Positions 35,659-43,722 of a stretch of DNA of 64,000 bases are shown one piece after another. The position numbers were made by a program, and so were the translations under genes. A model generated the notes under the pieces. It did not search any database. It saw only the letters and a program-made list of their open reading frames with translations, and was not told where the DNA came from. The DNA comes from Hyphomicrobiales bacterium (GTDB lineage Bacteria; Pseudomonadota; Alphaproteobacteria; Rhizobiales; Rhizobiaceae): positions 21,019 through 85,018 of the forward strand of contig UBNQ01000037.1 of the NCBI GenBank assembly GCA_900466875.1. The letters are read 5' to 3'. Numbering within the stretch: the stretch's first letter is position 1; every line of letters starts with the position of its first letter.

Positions 35659-36714
35659 ATGAGCACAATCGAAGAAAGCCTGCGCGCGATTGCCGAGCGC
35701 GTGAAATCGCATTCCAGTACCATGGCCACGGAAGAAGCGGTGAAGACTGCGGTCGTTCTGCCGTTTCTGCGTTCACTCGGATACGATGTATTCGACCCGT
35801 CCGAGGTGGTCCCCGAGTTCACCGCCGACGCGGTCGGGAAAAAGGGCGAGAAGGTCGACTACGCCATAAAAATCGACAACGAGATCCGTATTCTCATCGA
35901 ATGCAAGCCGATCTCGGTTGCGCTGGAGCGAAAACACCTCGACCAGCTCTATCGCTATTTCAGCGTGACGAACGCGAAGTTCGCCATCCTGACCAACGGA
36001 CGAACCTTCAATTTCTATACCGATCTCGAGGCGCCGAATAAGCTGGATGCTCGACCCTTCTTCGTCTTCGACGTATCGGATTTCAATGCAGGTATTATTG
36101 CCGAGTTGCGCAAATTCGAAAAGGGCGCCTTCGACGTGTCCGCCATATTGGCGACGGCCGAGCGTCTGAAATACACATCCGGCGTCAAGCAGATCATATC
36201 CAAGCTGATCGAGGACCCTTCCGAAGAATTCGTCCGAATGACCTCGGCCGGTGTCTATGAAGGACGGATGACATCCCAGGCACGAGAAATGTTCACCGGC
36301 ATCGTCCGCGCAGCATTCCGTGAAGTGATCATGGACACGGTCAAGAGCCGCCTCTCGAACGCCTTGGCAGATACCGAGGAAGTCATCGAGAAGATCGACA
36401 CGCCGATCGAGGACGAACCCGATGTCGTGACGACCGAAGAGGAACGCGAAGGTTACATGATCGTGAAAGCGATCGTTCGCGATACGATTGCAGCCAGGCG
36501 GATCGTCATGCGGGATCAGAAATCCTATTGCGGCATCCTGATCGACAACAACAACCGCAAGCCATTGGCGAGGCTGTGGTTCAATCGATCGGTCAAATAT
36601 ATCGGGCTTTTCGATGGGGAGGCCGAGGAAAGACTGATCGTGGACAGCCTGGACAAGATCTACGAATACAGCGACCGGCTGAGGGCGACGGCGAAGAAAT
36701 ACCTGCAGGAGTGA
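35659..36714 (+). CDS. orphan HsdR-N-type restriction-endonuclease-fold protein
   Basis: Protein of 351 residues whose first 150 resemble the N-terminal nuclease domain of type I restriction HsdR subunits. The PD-(D/E)xK core reads KVDYAI ... ILIECKP, with E25, D67, E81 and K83 as candidate catalytic residues. There is no helicase domain, and no HsdM or HsdS gene nearby, so it is not a complete restriction system. The C-terminal 150 residues are unassigned, with an acidic stretch around 255-270. Neighbours are glgA and glgX. Function could be defence, DNA repair or a domesticated nuclease. Confidence 0.75.
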   Translation: MSTIEESLRAIAERVKSHSSTMATEEAVKTAVVLPFLRSLGYDVFDPSEVVPEFTADAVGKKGEKVDYAIKIDNEIRILIECKPISVALERKHLDQLYRYFSVTNAKFAILTNGRTFNFYTDLEAPNKLDARPFFVFDVSDFNAGIIAELRKFEKGAFDVSAILATAERLKYTSGVKQIISKLIEDPSEEFVRMTSAGVYEGRMTSQAREMFTGIVRAAFREVIMDTVKSRLSNALADTEEVIEKIDTPIEDEPDVVTTEEEREGYMIVKAIVRDTIAARRIVMRDQKSYCGILIDNNNRKPLARLWFNRSVKYIGLFDGEAEERLIVDSLDKIYEYSDRLRATAKKYLQE

Positions 36715-36737
36715 TCTGCAAGCGGGTCATCAAATGG

Positions 36738-36762
36738 AAAAGCCGGCCATTGGCCGGCTTTC
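36738..36762. terminator. bidirectional terminator between the nuclease-like gene and glgX
   Basis: AAAGCCGGCCA and TGGCCGGCTTT (about 36739-36761) form an 11-base stem between the two convergent stop codons. Confidence 0.8.
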
Positions 36763-36785
36763 CTCTGCGAGATAATCAAACGCGA

Positions 36786-38864
36786 TCAAGGACGCCTGAA
36801 CAGCGCCAGGCTTCGGCCTTCCAGCTCGAAATCCTTTTCCTTGGTAATCGTCAGCCCGCGTTTGGCGGTGTCGGAGGTGGTGAGTTCAAGCACCCAGCCG
36901 CCCTCTCCGAATTGCGGGATACGGAAGGGAACGTTGCCTTCGAACGGATTGCACAGGAGCAGCACGTCGTGCCAGACGCCTTCCTCCTCCTGCAGATCAC
37001 CGCGGCCGAGATAGACACCGAGCGTCGTGCCCTCGTCCCACTGATCGGGCTGCTGGAAACCGCCGCCGGCATTGAACCATTTGATATCGGTGCCGTCGCG
37101 CCAGCTTTCGCGGCGCAGGAGCGGCTGTTCGGCCCTGAGCTTGATCACCTGGCGGGTGAACTCGCGCAACTCTTCACACGTCTCCGGCAGGTCGTCCCAG
37201 TGCACCCAGGAAATCTCGCTGTCCTGCGCGTAACCGTTATTGTTGCCCATCTGGCTGCGGCCGAACTCGTCGCCGGCAAGCAGCATCGGCGTGCCGTGAG
37301 AGAAGAACAGCGTGGCCAGCAAATTGCGCTTCTGCCGGTCGCGCACGGAATTAATGCCCTCGTCTTCGGTCGGGCCTTCTTCTCCGTAATTATAGGACCG
37401 GTTGTCGTTATGGCCGTCGTTATTGTCCTCGCCATTCGCCTCGTTATGTTTCTCGTTATAGGAGACGAGATCGTTCAGCGTGAACCCGTCATGGGCGGTG
37501 ATGAAATTGACGCTCGCCCATGGCCGGCGGCCGCGCTGGTCGTAGAGATCGCCGGAACCGAGCAGCCGGGCGGCAAAATCGGTCGAGACATTGTCGCCCT
37601 TCCAGTATTCGCGCACCGTATCGCGGTACTTGTCGTTCCATTCCGCCCAGCCCGGCGGGAAACCGCCGACCTGATATCCGCCGGGCCCGATATCCCATGG
37701 TTCGCCGATCAGCTTGAGCTTGGATAAAACCGGATCCTGCGTCACCGCGTCGAAGAACCCGCCGCGCTCGTCGAACCCTTCCGGCTCGCGGCCGAGGATC
37801 GTGCCGAGATCGAAGCGGAAACCGTCGACATGCATATGTTCCGCCCAGTAACGCAGACTGTCCATCACCATCTGCAGCACCCGCGGATGTGAGGTGTTGA
37901 CGGTGTTTCCGGTGCCGGTATCGTTGATGTAATACCGGTGATTATCCGGCATCGTGCGGTAATAGGAAAAGTTGTCGATGCCCTTGAAGGAAAGCGTCGG
38001 GCCAAGCTCGTTGCCTTCCGCCGTGTGGTTATAGACCACGTCGAGAATGACCTCGATCCCGGCATCGTGGAAGGACCGCACCATGTCGCGGAACCCCTGG
38101 ATGCCGCGAGGCCCGTAATAGCGTGAAGCGGGCGCGAAGAAACCGAGCGAGTTGTAGCCCCAGAAATTCTTCAGCCCCTTGTCGAGCAGATGCTGGTCGT
38201 CCGGGAACCAGTGAACCGGCAGAAGCTCCACCGACGTGATACCGAGGCTCTTGATATAATCGACGCTCGCCTTGTGCCCCATGCCGTCGAACGTGCCGCG
38301 CAGCTCTTCCGGCAGGGCGGAGTTGAGCTGGGTGAACCCCTTCACATGCGTCTCGTAGACGACGGCCTTCGGCCAGGGAACGTTGGGGCGGTTGTTGTCC
38401 TGCCAGTCGAATTCGTTCGGATCGATCACCTTGGCTTTCGGCGTGAACGGCGCGCTGTCGCGCGTATCGAAGGTGAGATCCTTGTCCTCGTGCAGAAGAT
38501 CATAGGCGAAATGTGCCTCGTTCCACTCGATGTTGCCGGCAAGCTCGCGGGCATAGGGATCGATGAGCAGTTTATTGGAATTGAAGCGATGACCGTTTTC
38601 GGGATCGTACGGCCCGTGCACGCGAAAGCCGTAAAGCGCGCCGGGCGTCAGACCGGGAACGTAACCATGCCAGATTTCATGCGTGTATTCCGGCAACTCG
38701 AGCCTGGCAATCTCGATCTTTCCGCTCGGGTCGTAGATGCACAGTTCGATACGCTCGGCATGCGCCGAAAAGATCGCGAAATTGACGCCCTTGCCATCGA
38801 AATTGGCACCGAGCCGCGTCCAGTCGCCTGCCTCTATCGAAAACTGATTGGCTTTCATGTCCAT
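36786..38864 (-). CDS. glgX: glycogen debranching enzyme
   Basis: Hydrolyses alpha-1,6 branches of phosphorylase-limit glycogen; 692 residues of GH13 with an N-terminal CBM48-like domain (FAIFSAHAERIELCIYD). Catalytic segments are DVVYNHTAEG, GFRFDLGTILG (nucleophile Asp), LIGEPWDIG (acid Glu) and FITAHDGFTLNDL. The ATG at 38864 has AGGGG seven bases upstream; a second ATG follows at 38858. It is not in an operon with glgA. No EcfG-type promoter was found upstream. Confidence 0.94.
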   Translation of the reverse strand: MDMKANQFSIEAGDWTRLGANFDGKGVNFAIFSAHAERIELCIYDPSGKIEIARLELPEYTHEIWHGYVPGLTPGALYGFRVHGPYDPENGHRFNSNKLLIDPYARELAGNIEWNEAHFAYDLLHEDKDLTFDTRDSAPFTPKAKVIDPNEFDWQDNNRPNVPWPKAVVYETHVKGFTQLNSALPEELRGTFDGMGHKASVDYIKSLGITSVELLPVHWFPDDQHLLDKGLKNFWGYNSLGFFAPASRYYGPRGIQGFRDMVRSFHDAGIEVILDVVYNHTAEGNELGPTLSFKGIDNFSYYRTMPDNHRYYINDTGTGNTVNTSHPRVLQMVMDSLRYWAEHMHVDGFRFDLGTILGREPEGFDERGGFFDAVTQDPVLSKLKLIGEPWDIGPGGYQVGGFPPGWAEWNDKYRDTVREYWKGDNVSTDFAARLLGSGDLYDQRGRRPWASVNFITAHDGFTLNDLVSYNEKHNEANGEDNNDGHNDNRSYNYGEEGPTEDEGINSVRDRQKRNLLATLFFSHGTPMLLAGDEFGRSQMGNNNGYAQDSEISWVHWDDLPETCEELREFTRQVIKLRAEQPLLRRESWRDGTDIKWFNAGGGFQQPDQWDEGTTLGVYLGRGDLQEEEGVWHDVLLLCNPFEGNVPFRIPQFGEGGWVLELTTSDTAKRGLTITKEKDFELEGRSLALFRRP

Positions 38865-38954
38865 GCAACGCCCCTCTGCCGGAAGATCAATGTTTGAGAA
38901 AATCAGGCCTACAATGGTGCGGCGCGGCAATTGGTTCCGTCAGGCCCGTGGCGC

Positions 38955-38980
38955 GGAACGAGATTGCCGACAGGATCGTT
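38955..38980 (+). promoter_or_regulatory. EcfG-type promoter (exact)
   Basis: GGAAC (38955-38959), 17-base spacer and CGTT (38977-38980), 51 bases before the ATG at 39032. Confidence 0.85.
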
Positions 38981-39031
38981 TCCTTCCCCACGTCCAGTCT
39001 ATCTTTTGCGCTCGCGATAGGAGGAAAAACC

Positions 39032-39295
39032 ATGACATCTCTCACCCCTCAGGAACTCGAAGGACGGCTCAATGCCCATCGCGAACTGATGATCGAAATG
39101 CTCTCGGCCATGATCGGCGGAGAGGTGACGATCACCAGCTTCCTCAGAAAATTGCGGGACGACGCGACCTTCAAGGACCATGAGGAAGATCCCGGCGTGA
39201 TGCCGGAAGCGGCCTTTGCGATCGAAAACGCAGCCGCTCGGGAAATCCGCGCCATTCTGGAAGCGGCACGGGCAAGAGCTTCGGCCACCGGTTAA
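39032..39295 (+). CDS. small helical stress protein
   Basis: Protein of 87 residues, predicted mainly helical, with no signal or membrane segment. No named family is recognised; MIEMLSAMIGGEVTITSFLR and EDPGVMPEAAFAIENAAARE are the most distinctive parts. A strong AGGAGG lies eight bases before the ATG, and an exact EcfG-type promoter precedes it. It is divergent from glgX. Confidence 0.85.
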   Translation: MTSLTPQELEGRLNAHRELMIEMLSAMIGGEVTITSFLRKLRDDATFKDHEEDPGVMPEAAFAIENAAAREIRAILEAARARASATG

Positions 39296-39332
39296 TGGAA
39301 TCACGCCTTATTTTAGGGCTTATTTACATTTG

Positions 39333-39346
39333 TGGCAGGCCTGCCA
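39333..39346. other. perfect 14-base palindrome TGGCAGGCCTGCCA
   Basis: Self-complementary over all 14 bases, located 38 bases after the stop at 39295 and 18 bases before the -35 element of the next EcfG-type promoter. It may be a protein-binding site or a short hairpin. Confidence 0.4.
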
Positions 39347-39364
39347 TGTTTATGGCGATTTCAT

Positions 39365-39390
39365 GGAACTACAATGGCGCCAGCAACGTT
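39365..39390 (+). promoter_or_regulatory. EcfG-type promoter of the 25-residue membrane protein (exact)
   Basis: GGAAC (39365-39369), 17-base spacer and CGTT (39387-39390), 28 bases before the ATG at 39419. Confidence 0.85.
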
Positions 39391-39418
39391 CTGGGTCCAG
39401 AGTTCGATGGAGGCGGCA

Positions 39419-39496
39419 ATGGTCAGGGAATGGTTTGAAGTGGCAGGTTTCGCGCTGGTGATAGCCGCCTGCTACATGTTCGTTATTCCGGTTTAA
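39419..39496 (+). CDS. 25-residue single-span membrane microprotein
   Basis: Very short gene: the protein begins MVREWFEV and continues with about 17 hydrophobic residues (AGFALVIAACYMFVIP) to a TAA stop. The ATG at 39419 has GGAGG five bases upstream; an in-frame ATG at 39407 is possible (29 residues) but has no such site. The exact EcfG-type promoter 28 bases upstream and a terminator shortly after make a complete minimal transcription unit. The product should be an inner-membrane microprotein with a short charged cytoplasmic end. It may regulate a larger membrane protein, as other bacterial microproteins do, or act in envelope stress; that is inference. Confidence 0.65.
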   Translation: MVREWFEVAGFALVIAACYMFVIPV

Positions 39497-39539
39497 AGTT
39501 TCCCGAGGAGGGGAATGAGGCCTCGACAAAAGAGGCCCC

Positions 39540-39577
39540 ATGCTCTCGTGGCCAATGGCTGCGAGAGCATCATCTTT
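39540..39577 (+). terminator. probable intrinsic terminator after the microprotein gene
   Basis: ATGCTCTCG (39540-39548) pairs perfectly with CGAGAGCAT (39562-39570) and is followed by CATCTTTTG. A shorter GGCCTC/GAGGCC hairpin lies just before it (39519-39537). Confidence 0.65.
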
Positions 39578-39635
39578 TGTGGCGACGATGAGGCTGCCAC
39601 TCGCTTCACAAACCATTATCCGATGTAAAATTCGC

Positions 39636-39661
39636 GGAACGTTTCCCCTCCCCGGCTTGTT
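39636..39661 (+). promoter_or_regulatory. EcfG-type promoter (one mismatch)
   Basis: GGAAC (39636-39640), 17-base spacer and TGTT (39658-39661), 49 bases before the ATG at 39711. Confidence 0.5.
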
Positions 39662-39710
39662 AGCCCTTCGAGACAGGTCGCCTTGTGAGCGACTGACACG
39701 GGAGACTGCC

Positions 39711-39908
39711 ATGCAGCACTTTTTCGCAATGCTCAGGAACCGTTTTTTATCCCGCCGGGAGCAACCGACGTTTCAAGCGGCGCGTCCCGAAGAGATTCAG
39801 GTCGTGGTGCCGGGTGCCGTCGTGCTTCCGCTTCCCAAGACCCAGCGGGATGAAATCAGCGTACCGGCATCGATCAACGGGCGCGATCTGTCTACCGGTC
39901 GGCTCTGA
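39711..39908 (+). CDS. small hypothetical protein upstream of pfpI
   Basis: Protein of 65 residues, no family recognised. The N-terminus is basic and aromatic (MQHFFAMLRNRFLSRRE), possibly an amphipathic membrane-binding helix, and the rest is a Pro/Val-rich extended segment. GGGAG lies seven bases before the ATG. It precedes the PfpI gene by 49 bases and probably shares its transcript. Confidence 0.7.
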   Translation: MQHFFAMLRNRFLSRREQPTFQAARPEEIQVVVPGAVVLPLPKTQRDEISVPASINGRDLSTGRL

Positions 39909-39957
39909 GAAGCCGACAGACACCCCACCAAGAAGAACAATCCAGAAGGAGCTTATC

Positions 39958-40518
39958 ATGGCGAATATCAAGTCCGCCAAAATCCTCATTATGGCCACCG
40001 ACGGCTACGAGCGTTCGGAACTGCGCGTTCCGCTGGAAGAACTGACCAAACGCGGCGCGGATGTCAAAATCGCCTCGATCAAATCCGGCGAGATCAAGAG
40101 CTGGGATGAGAAGGACTGGGGCGATAGCGTGACCGTCGATCTCGATGTGAAACAGGTGAAGGTCGATGATTTCGACGCCCTTGTTCTGCCCGGCGGCCAG
40201 ATCAACCCGGACGTGCTGCGCAACAACGAGGATGCGGTCCAGTTGGTGCGCGAATTCGTCAGCAGCGGAAAGCCGGTCGCCGCCATCTGTCACGGCCCAT
40301 GGCTGCTGATTGAGGCCGATGCGCTGCGTGGACGCAAGGCGACCTCCTATTCCTCGATCCGCACGGACCTGCGCAATGCCGGCGCGAAATGGGAGGATGA
40401 GGCCGTCGTGACCGACAACGGCATCATCACCTCCCGTTCGCCGGAAGACCTTGCCCAGTTCGTCGACAAGATCGTCGAGGAAGTGGAAGAAGGCCTGCAC
40501 CAGCGCCGCGCGGCGTGA
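39958..40518 (+). CDS. DJ-1/PfpI-family protein (YhbO-like)
   Basis: Class I glutamine-amidotransferase-like fold, 186 residues. The nucleophile elbow AICHGPWLLIEAD carries the reactive cysteine, and the Glu after the first strand is in ATDGYERSEL. Members act as stress proteases, glyoxalases or protein deglycases; which of these applies is not settled by sequence. AAGGAG precedes the ATG at 39958. It forms the end of the stress island, followed by a repeat element. Confidence 0.92.
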   Translation: MANIKSAKILIMATDGYERSELRVPLEELTKRGADVKIASIKSGEIKSWDEKDWGDSVTVDLDVKQVKVDDFDALVLPGGQINPDVLRNNEDAVQLVREFVSSGKPVAAICHGPWLLIEADALRGRKATSYSSIRTDLRNAGAKWEDEAVVTDNGIITSRSPEDLAQFVDKIVEEVEEGLHQRRAA

Positions 40519-40533
40519 GTGATCATCGGCAGA

Positions 40534-40665
40534 GCCCCTCATCCGCCTGCCGGCACCTTCTCCCCGTAATGACGGGGAGAAGGAAAGGATTTGCAAACTC
40601 TACGGTGCCCAGCGTGGCACACGTTCCCTCTCCCGGCAAACGAGGAGAGGGTTAGGGTGAGAGGC
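40534..40665. repeat. palindromic intergenic repeat, family B (RIME-like), copy 1
   Basis: Starts GCCCCTCATCCGCCTGCCGG and ends GGGTTAGGGTGAGAGGC, with internal hairpins TTCTCCCCG...CGGGGAGAA and a CCTCTCCC/GGAGAGG pair. It resembles the RIME type of rhizobial intergenic mosaic elements, from memory. Copies also at 46698-46838 and 51647-51803. Confidence 0.8.
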
Positions 40666-40690
40666 GATTGCACCACTCTCAAACCATCAC

Positions 40691-41740
40691 CTAATCTTCC
40701 GCACCAAGTCTGAGAAAATCCAGCAGCCTCGCCTCACTGACCCTCAGTCCACGGGTGGCCTTCGTGGCGGGATGTGTCATGATTTTCCTCAAAGGCCCAT
40801 CATCCTCCGCAAGCTCCAGAATGCTCGGATGGATATAGCTCGATCGGCAAACGGCAGGAGTGTTCTGCAGCGCGTCCGAGGCCGCCTTTGTCAGCGCCTT
40901 GATCTTCGGCCGCTTGTCTTCGTCCTCCACAATCGCCCAGGCCGTCATGAACGCCGCAAGGCTTCCGCCCCAGGTCCGAAATGTCTTGGCGGAGACGGGA
41001 AAGCCGGCCGCCTTGGCGAGATAGGCGTTGAGCCTGCCGGAATCGACCGGCCGCGGCATGCCGTGTTCGTCGGGAAACGAAAACAGCTGGCGGCCTGGCA
41101 GATCGGAAATTTCCTCAAGGATGCGTTGCAGCCGCGGGTGTTTCAACGTGTGCTGCACCCGCTTGCCGCCCTTGGCCGTGAAGCGCAGCAGCACGCCCTC
41201 GCCGGACAGAACCATATGACGCTTCAAAAGCGTCGTCGCCCCATAGGTGCGGTTTTCTTTCGCATAAGCCCGGTTGCCGACCCGCAGATGCGTGGCATCC
41301 ATCAGTGCGACGAGCGCTGCCAGCACGCAATCGGACTGGTCGAGGCCGAGCGACAGGTCGCGTTTCACCTTGCGGCGAATGCGCGGCAACGCTTCGCCGA
41401 AACGCAACAGCTGGTCGAACTTCTGCTCGCTGCGATAGCTCTGCCACTCGCTGTGATAGCGATATTGTTTTCGCCCACGGGAGTCATAGCCCGTCGCCTG
41501 CAGATGGCCGCGCGGATCGATGCAGATCCAGACATTGTCATAGGCCGGCGGCAGGCCGAGCGCAGTGATGCGCAGACGTTCATTTTCGCTGGAAAGAAGC
41601 GCGCCATCCGGTAGCTTGTAGCAAAATCCCTTGCCGCGCTTCAGGCGGCGGATGCCCGGCTCCGTATCGTTGACATAGGTGAGCCCGATGGTTTCGAGAG
41701 AAACCGCATCGATTTCGATGGTTTTGAGCGACAGGTCCAT
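40691..41740 (-). CDS. DNA topoisomerase IB
   Basis: Eukaryotic/poxvirus-like topoisomerase that relaxes supercoils by a 3-prime phosphotyrosine; 349 residues. The N-terminal domain reads TYVNDTEPGIRRLKRGKGF, the catalytic domain has RVGNRAYAKENRTYGATTL, KTFRTWGGSLAAFM, and the nucleophilic tyrosine in CRSSYIHPSIL. The arginine and lysine positions look intact. It occurs in many rhizobia as a single gene. The HWE kinase gene lies 63 bases upstream on the same strand, so they may be cotranscribed. Confidence 0.93.
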   Translation of the reverse strand: MDLSLKTIEIDAVSLETIGLTYVNDTEPGIRRLKRGKGFCYKLPDGALLSSENERLRITALGLPPAYDNVWICIDPRGHLQATGYDSRGRKQYRYHSEWQSYRSEQKFDQLLRFGEALPRIRRKVKRDLSLGLDQSDCVLAALVALMDATHLRVGNRAYAKENRTYGATTLLKRHMVLSGEGVLLRFTAKGGKRVQHTLKHPRLQRILEEISDLPGRQLFSFPDEHGMPRPVDSGRLNAYLAKAAGFPVSAKTFRTWGGSLAAFMTAWAIVEDEDKRPKIKALTKAASDALQNTPAVCRSSYIHPSILELAEDDGPLRKIMTHPATKATRGLRVSEARLLDFLRLGAED

Positions 41741-41802
41741 GAGCGCTAGAACGGCGGCGGGTTATGCTTCGTTCCTGCGCCGACCGATCAAATCGTCACC
41801 AG

Positions 41803-43500
41803 CTACATCACCAGGCTGCGACGCTCGTCGCTCGCCTCGTCGCGTTCCAGATTGGCGCGCGGCGCGACGAGCCGCCAGACCAGGCCTTCCGGCCGGAATT
41901 CGACATCCACCTGCCCGCCAAAGGCCGCCACCGCATGCCGCTGGATGATCGTCGTACCAAAACCCTTGCGGGACGGCTCGGTGACCAGCGGACCGCCGCT
42001 TTCCTCCCAGACAAGCCGGATTTTCGGCACACCGTCGTCTTCAGGGGCGATGTCGTCCCAGCGAATCCGCACCCGCCCCTGTGGCACCGACAGCGCGCCG
42101 TATTTGACAGAATTGGTCGCCAGTTCGTGCAGTACCAGCCCGAGATTCTGCACGGCTTCGGCTTTGAGCATGAAATCTTCGCCACTTACCAGCAGCCGGT
42201 CACCGGCCTCGAAGGTCGACAGATGGATCTCGATCACGCGCCTCAGGCGCACGCCGGCCCACTGTTCCTTGGCCAGCGCCTCGATCGATTTTCCGAGCCC
42301 CTGAAGGCGGGTGCTGATCGCCTTCTGGAACTCCGGCATGGTCGTGTCCTGACGGCCGAGCTGGCGCATCATCGCCTGGACCAGCGTCAGGATGTTCTTC
42401 GTGCGATGCACCAGTTCATGCAGGATGAGATGAATGCGGTCTTCCGCCTCGCTTCGGTCGAAGGATGCATTGGAAAGCGCCACGGCCACCTGGTTGGCCT
42501 CGGTGATGCGGGTCTCGACCGGCGAGACGATCTCTCCCTTGCCGATCCGCGCCGCCATGTCGGCGATCTGGCGGATCGGGGTGCGCAACTGGCGGGCGAT
42601 CGTATAGGCAAACAGCAGGGCCAGCGTGAGGAATATCACGCCGCCTGCCACCAGTTGCTTGAACGTGGTGATAATGCCTTCCTGGGCAGACGCGATCGGT
42701 CCCCAGACGACGGCTTTCCATGTCCAGCCGGTAATCTGGGCATAGCCGTACATTTGCTTTTCATCGCCTTCGACATCTTCGATCGTGCCCTTGAAGCCGG
42801 TCATCAACCGCAGGGTCTCGGCATCGAAAGGCTGGCCGGACGTGATCTTGTCGGCACCGGCCGATGCCACGACCTGGCCCTGCCCGTCGATGACGGCAGC
42901 CGACCAGCCGGTGGGAAGCCCTTCGACGGAGACCAGCTTTTCCATGTCTTCGGCATTCTGCGTCATGATGATCGCCGAACCGGAATGGGAAAGTTCGTTC
43001 GGCAAGGGCATGGCGACGTTGAACACCCACTTGTTGCTCGTCTTGCCGAAAAACACGCTGGAAACTTCGGTGATGCGCGATTTCAGCACCGATTCCAGCG
43101 CCGGCATGTTCGACATCTTGGCCAGCGGATCGCCGAAGGGCGAGCGCGTATTCAGGCGCTGCTGGCCGTCCTTGTCGACGACGATCACATAAAGCGAATT
43201 GGAGCGAAGGCTGCGCTGCGTACGATCATGGAAGGCTCTCAGGTCCCCCGCCTCAAGCTCCGGCGAGGTGATCAGAAGGCGAAGGGTTGTCGCCATATCC
43301 TGCAATTCGCGATCAACGGAGCGGGCGATCAATTGCGCATCTTCGGCCGTCTCGTTGGCAAGTCCCTCACGTTCCTGACCTTCCAGCTGAAGGACAAGAA
43401 AACCGACGAAGGCAAGCAGCGGCAAGGCAACGACTATCACCAGCGCCATCAGATAGGCGCCGATCGAGGCTGTTGGGAAAAGACGCGAAAACCTGAACAT
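41803..43500 (-). CDS. membrane HWE-family sensor histidine kinase
   Basis: Sensor kinase of 565 residues: a membrane helix near residue 15-40, a periplasmic sensing domain of about 235 residues (dCache-like), a second helix near 275-295, HAMP, then an HWE kinase core. The phosphoacceptor histidine is in LILHELVHRTKNIL, the N-box is LHELATNSVKYGAL, and the WxE motif is LVWEESGGP. In alphaproteobacteria this class often feeds the PhyR/NepR/EcfG general stress pathway. It has no cognate response regulator beside it. A link to the sigma factor 10 kb away is inference. Confidence 0.9.
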   Translation of the reverse strand: MFRFSRLFPTASIGAYLMALVIVVALPLLAFVGFLVLQLEGQEREGLANETAEDAQLIARSVDRELQDMATTLRLLITSPELEAGDLRAFHDRTQRSLRSNSLYVIVVDKDGQQRLNTRSPFGDPLAKMSNMPALESVLKSRITEVSSVFFGKTSNKWVFNVAMPLPNELSHSGSAIIMTQNAEDMEKLVSVEGLPTGWSAAVIDGQGQVVASAGADKITSGQPFDAETLRLMTGFKGTIEDVEGDEKQMYGYAQITGWTWKAVVWGPIASAQEGIITTFKQLVAGGVIFLTLALLFAYTIARQLRTPIRQIADMAARIGKGEIVSPVETRITEANQVAVALSNASFDRSEAEDRIHLILHELVHRTKNILTLVQAMMRQLGRQDTTMPEFQKAISTRLQGLGKSIEALAKEQWAGVRLRRVIEIHLSTFEAGDRLLVSGEDFMLKAEAVQNLGLVLHELATNSVKYGALSVPQGRVRIRWDDIAPEDDGVPKIRLVWEESGGPLVTEPSRKGFGTTIIQRHAVAAFGGQVDVEFRPEGLVWRLVAPRANLERDEASDERRSLVM

Positions 43501-43686
43501 TCCGCTATCTTAAGCCAATAATAAAGCTGCAGGCAGACGCTGCCCGCTGTCACTGATCATCAGTCGTCCCGCCCTACGCTAATACATCTTAGCCCGGAAC
43601 GGTTCTAACTGCTTTTGCGGATAACGCCAAGAATTGTTTGGCACAATCCGAACCACTGACGCTCGACAGGATTGCGAAAGCGTGTC

Positions 43687-43713
43687 CGACATGTGCCGTT
43701 ACGGCACATGTCG
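43687..43713 (-). terminator. perfect 13-base hairpin after the sugar ABC operon
   Basis: CGACATGTGCCGT and ACGGCACATGTCG flank a single T. It is the first structure after the stop at 43723 on the minus strand and is probably the operon terminator, although the following sequence (GACACGCTTTCG) has only a short T-run. Confidence 0.6.
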
Positions 43714-43722
43714 CGTTATCGG

